From CALHAX01 sp038523655 (GTDB lineage Bacteria > Pseudomonadota > Alphaproteobacteria > Rhizobiales > CALHAX01), in contig JBCBJG010000031.1 of the NCBI GenBank assembly GCA_038523655.1, forward strand, positions 1 to 19,748: a stretch of 19,748 nucleotides of DNA, written 5' to 3'. Positions 14,728 through 19,748 of the stretch are shown here, in pieces (the stretch's first letter is position 1; each line of letters begins with the position of its first letter). Made by a program: the position numbers and the translations under genes. Below the pieces are notes generated by a model that did no database searches, was not told where the DNA came from, and saw only the letters and a program-made list of their open reading frames with translations.

Positions 14728-14733
14728 GGAGGA
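14728..14733 (+). promoter_or_regulatory. Shine-Dalgarno that decides the MBL-fold gene start
   Basis: GGAGGA lies eight bases before ATG 14742 and is the best ribosome-binding site in this part of the window. It selects 14742 over the upstream in-frame GTG at 14709. Confidence 0.8.
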
Positions 14734-14741
14734 AAATCCGC

Positions 14742-15689
14742 ATGGCGGATGCGCTGCCGATTAGTCGGGAGATGACCTTCAGCTACGGCGTGGGCCGAGA
14801 GGTGGCGCCGGGCGTCGTAAGGCTGGTCGCTGAAAACCCAAGCCCGTTCACCTTCAAGGGGACGAATACGTATCTCTTCGGCACGCGCGAGGTGACCGTT
14901 GTGGACCCCGGTCCCGAGAGCACGGCGCATCTCGAGGCGATCCTCGCCGCAGCGGGGGAGCGGCCCATCGTCCGCATCATGCTGACCCATACCCACAGGG
15001 ACCACTGCGATGGCCTCGGCGCGCTGGTCGAGCAGACCGGGGCGCCGACTTACGCGTTCGACCGCGACGCGTCAGATCCGGCGCCAAGGGGAACGCGCGA
15101 GACCAGCCCAAGCGGAGAAGATTTTACCGACAGTGCGTTTCGTCCCGACGTACCGCTTGCGCATGACGCAACGATCGAGGCGGACGGAGTTATCGTCCGC
15201 GCGCTCCATACGCCGGGTCATGCGCCGGATCATCTGTGTTTTGCGCTCGAAGGCCCTGCTCCGGCCGGAGAGGACAACGATGCCGAGCGAGTGTTGTTTT
15301 CCGGGGATCACGTGATGGGCTGGAGCACGACGGTGGTTGCGCCGCCCGAGGGCAACATGGGTGATTATCTGCGTTCGCTCGAGCTTGTGCGTGTGCGAGC
15401 TGACACGATTTATCTCCCCGGCCACGGAGGCGCGATCCGGACGCCTCAGCGTGTCGTCAAAGCGTACACGATGCACCGGCGGTGGCGTGAAAGCGCAATC
15501 CTCGACAGTATTCGTGATGGTGTGGCGACGATCGATGCGCTGGTCGCCAAATGCTATCCGGGGCTCGAGGAAGCGCTCATTCCTGCCGCGGGGTTATCGG
15601 TCTTGGCGCACGTCGAGCACCTGATCGAGCGCGGCGTCGTCGCTTGCGACGGACCTGCTGTGCGGGACGGAGTTTTTTCTTCCGTTTGA
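14742..15689 (+). CDS. Metallo-beta-lactamase-fold hydrolase (LACTB2-like)
   Basis: A 315-residue MBL-fold hydrolase resembling the LACTB2/beta-lactamase-like ribonuclease group; substrate not determinable from sequence. Metal-site residues are complete: THTHRDH (His83, His85, Asp87, His88), HTPGH (His160), SGDH (Asp189) and LPGHGG (His228). NPSPFTFKGTNTYLFG (32-47) and VVDPGPE (53-59) are typical of the group, and the C-terminal winged-helix-like part (about 236-303: HRRWRESAILDSI, VLAHVEHLIERGVV) is present. An acidic insertion lies around 108-130. GGAGGA at 14728-14733 eight bases before ATG 14742 fixes the start; an upstream GTG at 14709 has no such support. Its last 113 bp overlap the end of the convergent DUF1499 gene. 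Confidence 0.9.
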   Translation: MADALPISREMTFSYGVGREVAPGVVRLVAENPSPFTFKGTNTYLFGTREVTVVDPGPESTAHLEAILAAAGERPIVRIMLTHTHRDHCDGLGALVEQTGAPTYAFDRDASDPAPRGTRETSPSGEDFTDSAFRPDVPLAHDATIEADGVIVRALHTPGHAPDHLCFALEGPAPAGEDNDAERVLFSGDHVMGWSTTVVAPPEGNMGDYLRSLELVRVRADTIYLPGHGGAIRTPQRVVKAYTMHRRWRESAILDSIRDGVATIDALVAKCYPGLEEALIPAAGLSVLAHVEHLIERGVVACDGPAVRDGVFSSV

Positions 15690-16536
15690 CGCGTTTCGGC
15701 GCAGGCTTTGCTGCCGGGGTCGTCTCGGCCGTGTCGCTCTCTTCGGCCGGCAGCTCGAAGTCGAGCCGGGCACGGAGCAGGCGGCGTAATCGGCGGATCC
15801 GCTGGGCGTTCCGGCCGAAGTCGTGCTGGCCGTAACGCGAGGCGGAGCGCAGGTCGACGCGGGTGCGACCGCCAACGCTGGCGACGCGAAACACGACATC
15901 ATCGCGAAAACCCATGACGACGGTTTCGTCGACGGCATGAATAACGCCTTCGCCGGCTGCCCCATCGTTTGCTTGCGGCGGTTGCTCAGCGACGATGTCG
16001 AAGCCCTCACGGGTTGCGATTGCCCGAGCCGCATCGAACGCGTCGGACAAGGGCCGCGAGATGATCAGCGGCGCGATGTCAGGGTAGGCCTGCTGCTGGG
16101 CGGCGGGGTCCATGCCATCCCCATCGGCCGCGGCGAGCAGGCTTGGCGATGCGCCCGCCGACGGACGTGCAAGAAAGTCGGGTGGATCGCCGAGGTCTGT
16201 CGACACGTCGTTCAGGAGCGGAAGGGCGATGGCGGTCGGCAGATAAAAGGCGATCGGCGCCAGCGCGACGATCATCACCAGGACGGCGAACGCTCCGCGC
16301 AACCCGCCGCGACCGCCGTTCTGCCAAAGCTGGACGAAACCCACGAATGCGGCGAGCCCGCCAAGCACTGCCAAGGCGCCTGCGACCGTGAAAAGTCCAA
16401 GGCCAAGCGGGGTGCCGACGGCTTGCGTGCGGTGCAGGACGAAGGCCACCGCGGCGAGCTGGATCGCGAACAGGGCGATGCGTGACGCCCACAGCGTCCA
16501 GCGGTTCCGTACCCAGCTCTCGACGATCAGGCCCAT
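15577..16536 (-). CDS. DUF1499 membrane protein with an antisense-encoded basic tail
   Basis: A 319-residue protein of unknown function. Three transmembrane segments (about 17-34, 45-70, 82-106) are followed by the DUF1499 domain (about 110-255), recognised from YPDIAPLIISRPLSDAFDAA, ETVVMGFRDDVVFRV and TRVDLRSASRYGQHDFGRNA. AGGAGA (plus-strand 16541-16546) supports ATG 16536. After the domain comes a linker (ESDTAETTPAAKPAP) and a Lys/Arg-rich tail (281-310) that contains stretches such as KRVKRKKK and RRKRRRRARS. The tail is encoded entirely opposite the C-terminal codons of the MBL-fold gene. The tail is either a genuine nucleic-acid or membrane-binding extension or the by-product of a lost stop codon. 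The domain call is confident; topology predicts the domain on one membrane face. Confidence 0.85.
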   Translation of the reverse strand: MGLIVESWVRNRWTLWASRIALFAIQLAAVAFVLHRTQAVGTPLGLGLFTVAGALAVLGGLAAFVGFVQLWQNGGRGGLRGAFAVLVMIVALAPIAFYLPTAIALPLLNDVSTDLGDPPDFLARPSAGASPSLLAAADGDGMDPAAQQQAYPDIAPLIISRPLSDAFDAARAIATREGFDIVAEQPPQANDGAAGEGVIHAVDETVVMGFRDDVVFRVASVGGRTRVDLRSASRYGQHDFGRNAQRIRRLRRLLRARLDFELPAEESDTAETTPAAKPAPKRVKRKKKLRPAQQVRRKRRRRARSGARRAPRPITPRQE

Positions 16537-16724
16537 GGGTTCTCCTGGCTCGGCAGCCTCTGACGATGCTGCGTCGGCGGTCTTGCCACGGCATATGTGT
16601 GCATGCCAACCGCGGTGGGACGATGGCTCTGCGGGCACCGGCGGGCACCTGCGGCGCGCCGTGCGCAGTGCAACGTTGGGTTAAGCGACTCGCGGGAGGC
16701 TTTGATCGCAACCGCGAGTTGGGT

Positions 16725-16730
16725 GGAGGA
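16725..16730 (+). promoter_or_regulatory. Shine-Dalgarno supporting GTG 16735
   Basis: GGAGGA ends four bases before GTG 16735. The spacing is short but it is the only purine-rich site near the signal-peptide start of the large exported protein; GTG 16750 downstream has none. Confidence 0.5.
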
Positions 16731-16734
16731 CGAC

Positions 16735-18444
16735 GTGCGCGAGAATGCTGTGACACGACGACCGACAGATTGGGCGGTCCACGGGCGAGTAACCTCTCGC
16801 GCAGTCGCATGTTCCTTTGTCGTCCTGGTCGCTGCGGGGTTCTCCCTCAGTGCGCCGGCGAACGCTGAGACCCTGACGGGTTCGGGCGAGGCGGGCGCGT
16901 CTCCTGCAGTCGAGGCAACCCAAACTACACAACAAAAGGCGTCCGCTGAGCCGACGCGGCCTGAGCGCGGGATCAGGCTCGCGACGGTCGACTGGCGCGA
17001 TCTGTGGCACGGCGATGGAGTTGCGCTTCGCCCCGGCACGACGGTGCGCGCGGAGGCGGACTTCAAAGCGTTGCGCGCGCGCTTCGCCGATACGGCATTC
17101 GATCTCGTTGCGCTCCAGAATGTCGGCTCGCCGCGGGCCGTTCGCCGCATTTTCCCCGCGAACAAATATCTCGTGGTCTTTTCACGTGAACTGGCGGCGC
17201 GACGCGAGCGCAACCGGGCTGTGCTCAGCACACCGGCGGCGCGGCGCGGGTATTCGGCGATCGCGATCGCGCGGCAATCGGGGCTGCGCGTGCTGCGGCG
17301 GGCGCACCTGCTCGATCTGGCCAATCCGCTCGGCGCGCGCGATATCGCACGCGCAGACGGGCAGGCAGGCGTGGCCGTATTACTGAAACGGAACAAGCAA
17401 CGGCTTTGGTTGGCGTCGGCGCGCCTACTTGCAACGTGCGGAGAGAAAGACGCGCGTGCGGTTGGCGCTCAGCCTACGACTAAGGACGACGCCTGCCCGG
17501 CGCTCGCGGCGCAGCTCCGTGCGCTCAATGCCTGGAAAAGCGTACAGGCAGCGCGAGGCATCGACGTCGTGCTCGCCGTGTCGATGCCAACCGCTACGAC
17601 TCGTGGAAGGACACGGCGAGGCGCGACCGCTTCGACCACCTCAACCTCATCCGACGCGGGCGCTGCGTCTGACGAAGCATTTCGCGACACGCTCCGTGCC
17701 GGCGTGAAACTGCTGACGGCCAGCGATCCCTCACGGGTCGCACTCGCATGGCGCAAGGCCCGAGCGGTCGAAGAGCGGCGTCGTGGGCGGGCCGGTTGGC
17801 GGTCGGGCTCTTCGTATGGCGGGCTTTACGGGCTGCCGGTCGGGCGCGTGTTCGAAAAGCGGGTGCGCGAAAAACCGCAGCTCAAGGGACCGAGCCGGCG
17901 GGCGGGGGAACCGTTCGTCGATCTGCGTGAGAAGCCGACACGTTCGCTCGACCAGATGGTCGTCTCTGCGCTCCGCGATCTCGCCGGCGGAGGGACGGAA
18001 AGAAAAGCGCCTGCCGATGGGACTGCCGATGCGCTTGCCGGGGCGCCTGTCGGTGCGCCCGCCGGTAGGACTGCCGCGGGCTCGACGGAGGAGAAAGCAA
18101 CCACGATGCCGCTGGTGAACAATGCGATCGCAGCGCTCGGGCGGATCGGTGATGCGGGTCGTGGCGCTGAAACCGTGTCGACCAAGGCGCCCGTGCCGGG
18201 AACCGCTCGCCGTCAGGACACAGCGAGTGACGACGGGCCGGCGGGTACGCCGTTTGTCCGACTGGCACCGAACACTCCGGCGTGTGGGTCGACGGCGCAT
18301 CCCGAACCAGCATTCTTCGTCACGCGGCAGCTCGCTGAAAAAGCGGAGACGAACGCCGCCGAAAGCGCATCAGATGCGCCTGTTGGGCGACGGTTCTGTG
18401 GCGCGCAGCTCGATCTCGTGGGCACTCGGGCTTCCGGAGGTTAA
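16735..18444 (+). CDS. Exported EEP-fold-like protein lacking catalytic residues
   Basis: A 569-residue exported protein. From GTG 16735 a long basic n-region, a hydrophobic core (25-38) and a SAPANA-E cleavage site (44) make a signal peptide. Residues about 78-285 follow the plan of secreted endonuclease/exonuclease/phosphatase (EEP) proteins: a GIRLATVDWRDLW strand, RAEADFKALRARF, FDLVALQNVGSPRAVRRIF, AGVAVLLKRNKQRLWLASARL with Cys235 and Cys254, and WKSVQAARGIDVVLAVSMP. However, the usual WN is VD (85-86), the metal-binding Glu of ALQEV is Asn129, and GDFNR is replaced by AVSMP (281-285). The rest is low-complexity and Arg/Ala/Thr-rich, and no final SDH motif is seen. It is probably a pseudoenzyme with a new role; homology is my reading and unproven. 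Confidence 0.72.
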   Translation: MRENAVTRRPTDWAVHGRVTSRAVACSFVVLVAAGFSLSAPANAETLTGSGEAGASPAVEATQTTQQKASAEPTRPERGIRLATVDWRDLWHGDGVALRPGTTVRAEADFKALRARFADTAFDLVALQNVGSPRAVRRIFPANKYLVVFSRELAARRERNRAVLSTPAARRGYSAIAIARQSGLRVLRRAHLLDLANPLGARDIARADGQAGVAVLLKRNKQRLWLASARLLATCGEKDARAVGAQPTTKDDACPALAAQLRALNAWKSVQAARGIDVVLAVSMPTATTRGRTRRGATASTTSTSSDAGAASDEAFRDTLRAGVKLLTASDPSRVALAWRKARAVEERRRGRAGWRSGSSYGGLYGLPVGRVFEKRVREKPQLKGPSRRAGEPFVDLREKPTRSLDQMVVSALRDLAGGGTERKAPADGTADALAGAPVGAPAGRTAAGSTEEKATTMPLVNNAIAALGRIGDAGRGAETVSTKAPVPGTARRQDTASDDGPAGTPFVRLAPNTPACGSTAHPEPAFFVTRQLAEKAETNAAESASDAPVGRRFCGAQLDLVGTRASGG

Positions 18445-18485
18445 GTCCGGCGGCCTCGTCGTGGTGTGCGGCCGGCAAACGCCGA

Positions 18486-19130
18486 TCAGGGATACAGCAT
18501 CGAGGTAGACCAGGCTTCGTCCGGCGCAGTGCGGGTAAAGCGGACGCGTTCGTGCAGGCGATACGGGCGGTCGTGCCAGAGCTCGATTTCCTGCGGCACA
18601 AGGCGAAAACCTGACCAGTGCGGCGGGCGCGGTATGTCCTCCGTACCCTCGAACTTTGCTTCGTACGCTTTGACGGCGTCCTCGAGTTGACCGCGGGCGC
18701 CGAGGGGGCGGGACTGGTCTGATGCCCATGCGCCAATCCGGCTACCTCTTGGACGCGACGCATAATAAGCGTCGGCCTCTTCTGCAGATACCGGGCTGAT
18801 CGCGCCGCGGGCCCGCACCTGACGGCGCAAGCTTTTCCAGTGAAAACAGATCGCGGCCTTGTGCTGGTTCTGCAACTCGCCGCCCTTGGCGCTCTGTGTG
18901 TTCGTGTAGAAGACGAAGCCGTCTGCATCGACGCCCTTCAGCAGCACCATGCGCACGTTCGGGAGGCCGTCGCCGTCGACGGTCGCCAGCGCCATGGCGT
19001 TCGGATCGTTGATCTCGTGGTCTTTCGCGTCGGCGAGCCAGGTTGAAAACAACGAGAACGGCTCCGTCGCCGCGGTGAAGTTTTCATCGGGCGGGCCGCC
19101 GTAATAGTCGGGTTTTGATTTGTCGTTCAT
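18486..19130 (-). CDS. pdxH: Pyridoxamine 5'-phosphate oxidase
   Basis: A 214-residue FMN enzyme that oxidises pyridoxine or pyridoxamine 5'-phosphate to PLP, close to E. coli PdxH in length. Motifs: NAMALATVDGDGLPNVRMVLLKG (about 43-65, FMN site), GFVFYTNTQSAKGGEL, FHWKSLRRQVRARG, SRPRGSRIGAWASDQS and the C-terminal signature WSGFRLVPQEIELWHDR with RLHER. ATG 19130 begins the usual acidic N-terminal stretch; the upstream in-frame ATG at 19223 would add 31 residues with no support. No strong Shine-Dalgarno is seen (GAGAAG abuts the ATG). It converges on the EEP-like gene with 41 bp between. PdxH supplies the cofactor of the aminotransferase in this window, but no regulatory link is visible. 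Confidence 0.95.
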   Translation of the reverse strand: MNDKSKPDYYGGPPDENFTAATEPFSLFSTWLADAKDHEINDPNAMALATVDGDGLPNVRMVLLKGVDADGFVFYTNTQSAKGGELQNQHKAAICFHWKSLRRQVRARGAISPVSAEEADAYYASRPRGSRIGAWASDQSRPLGARGQLEDAVKAYEAKFEGTEDIPRPPHWSGFRLVPQEIELWHDRPYRLHERVRFTRTAPDEAWSTSMLYP

Positions 19131-19394
19131 CTTCTCGGCCAGTCTGTCGGTCAGCGGTGGGCGCAGCGCGCTCGGATCTCGTTCTGCATATAATCGGCGT
19201 GTGCGGCGCGCACGCTGTGGCACGGTGCCGGTTGGTCCGGCGTAGCAGTCGTCTTGGATTGCCAGCGCGCGTTCGCGCCTCGTGATCGTCAGCCTGCGCT
19301 CGTCATCCCGCTTCGCTGCGGTGCACGTGTTTACGTCGGTTTAACCGTGCCTGTTCACCATACGGGTTCCGGTTGGCCGCACCTGTCGCAGCTC
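19131..19394. other. Intergenic region upstream of pdxH
   Basis: About 264 bp with no convincing gene; with the 39 bp of repeat arm before ATG 19434 the non-coding stretch is about 303 bp. It should hold the divergent promoters of pdxH and the exported-protein gene. A perfect TATAAT is present at 19189-19194 on the plus strand but lacks a recognisable -35 element. No RNA gene, repeat or long hairpin was seen. Confidence 0.5.
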
Positions 19395-19530
19395 GCCGGG
19401 TCAGTTCCCGCTTGTTTTGCGTACGGGTGCCCCATGGTTTTTGTTTCCGCCGACGCGCGTGGTCGCGTCGCGTCTTCCCCCCTTCTCTCAACGGCTGCCG
19501 CAGCGCTGATTAGCGCATGGTGCCTCCTGC
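19395..19530. repeat. Left arm of a perfect 136-bp inverted repeat
   Basis: Bases 19395-19530 are the exact reverse complement of 19613-19748, so every position i pairs with 39143 minus i. The arm contains the start of an exported-protein gene (ATG 19434). It may be only part of a longer arm, because the partner reaches the window end. Confidence 0.97.
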
Positions 19531-19655
19531 GACGGCATGTCGGTGGCCGGATGCGACGCCGCACCATCGGCGCGCTCGACAGTTGTCGCCCAACCGGCTT
19601 CAGCCATGCCGGGCAGGAGGCACCATGCGCTAATCAGCGCTGCGGCAGCCGTTGA
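19434..19655 (+). pseudogene. Exported-protein gene start, left copy, derailed at the fold-back
   Basis: From ATG 19434 the first about 32 residues (MVFVSADARGRVASS, then a hydrophobic segment with AAAALISAWCLL) look like a signal peptide and equal those of the minus-strand copy. After 19530 the frame runs into the spacer and opposite arm, giving an Arg-rich, implausible continuation. By position, divergent from pdxH, this is the natural site of the gene start, and its true continuation seems to be present on the other strand. Confidence 0.45.
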
Positions 19656-19709
19656 GAGAAGGGGGGAAGACGCGACGCGACCACGCGCGTCGGCGGAAAC
19701 AAAAACCAT
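19488..19709 (-). CDS. Exported-protein gene start, right copy with plausible continuation
   Basis: From ATG 19709 the same start continues through the spacer as LLPGMAEAGWATTVERADGA (about 31-50), completing a credible signal peptide with cleavage near AEA-GW, followed by a normal-looking mature N-terminus up to about residue 60. It then enters the opposite repeat arm and stops 13 codons later in a meaningless QEAPCANQRCGSR. The first about 60 residues are therefore probably real protein sequence and the end is an artefact of the fold-back. The mature protein is not recognisable. Confidence 0.45.
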   Translation of the reverse strand: MVFVSADARGRVASSPLLSTAAAALISAWCLLPGMAEAGWATTVERADGAASHPATDMPSQEAPCANQRCGSR

Positions 19710-19748
19710 GGGGCACCCGTACGCAAAACAAGCGGGAACTGACCCGGC
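19613..19748. repeat. Right arm of the 136-bp inverted repeat, ending at the window edge
   Basis: This is the perfect reverse complement of 19395-19530 with an 82-bp spacer (19531-19612). The spacer edges also carry CGGCATG and CATGCCG, offset by one base. The arm may continue past base 19748. Confidence 0.97.

Noticed and set aside
19189..19194. TATAAT as a defined promoter upstream of pdxH
   Set aside because: The hexamer is perfect but no -35 element is visible at suitable spacing on either strand, so no promoter was called.

Overview
The window is high-GC, densely coded DNA that looks like an alphaproteobacterial chromosome, probably of the Hyphomicrobiales (Rhizobiales) or a close relative. 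The taxonomic pointers are a TIGR02301-type small exported protein, a DUF1499 membrane protein, a Rhizobium-type (ReAV-like) L-asparaginase, and above all a NadQ-type (COG4111) Nudix/winged-helix regulator beside nadA-nadB, an arrangement I know from alphaproteobacteria. No phage, plasmid, CRISPR or insertion-sequence genes were seen. The placement is inference from gene families; no database search was run.

Layout. 1-391 (-): the N-terminal part of a YedK/HMCES-type SRAP protein, running off the left edge. 542-1819 (+): a Nudix hydrolase coupled to a TIGR02301-type exported protein, then a small conserved-looking protein. 1841-1910: 15-bp tandem repeats. 1925-2635 (-): a LysE/RhtB-type exporter whose last transmembrane helix lies behind an in-frame TGA. 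2679-3116 (+): an unrecognised exported protein. 3144-4520 (-): a dihydroorotase-family amidohydrolase. 4655-6842 (+): ygfZ-like gene, tag (3-methyladenine glycosylase) and an HD phosphohydrolase, linked by two 4-base GTGA stop/start overlaps.

7048-12572 (+): the NAD block. It holds the regulator nadQ, a terminator-like hairpin, a palindromic candidate operator, nadA, nadB and a PLP aminotransferase; an L-asparaginase gene converges on it (12582-13655, -). NadB and NadA turn aspartate plus dihydroxyacetone phosphate into quinolinate, and both flanking enzymes can supply or consume aspartate. nadC is not in the window. 13801-14165: tRNA-Gln(TTG) on - and tRNA-Pro(CGG) on +, followed by short repeats and hairpins.

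14411-18444: a 68-residue cationic exported protein (-), a metallo-beta-lactamase-fold hydrolase (+) that overlaps tail-to-tail with a DUF1499 membrane protein (-), and a large exported protein (+) that reads like an endonuclease/exonuclease/phosphatase-fold protein stripped of its catalytic residues. 18486-19130 (-): pdxH. The last 354 bases form a perfect 136-bp inverted repeat around an 82-bp spacer, folding the start of an exported-protein gene back on itself. It could be a real palindrome or an assembly/amplification fold-back.

The points most worth following up are the NadQ/palindrome/nadAB unit, the apparent catalytically dead EEP protein, the antisense-encoded basic tail of the DUF1499 protein, the interrupted LysE gene and the terminal palindrome.
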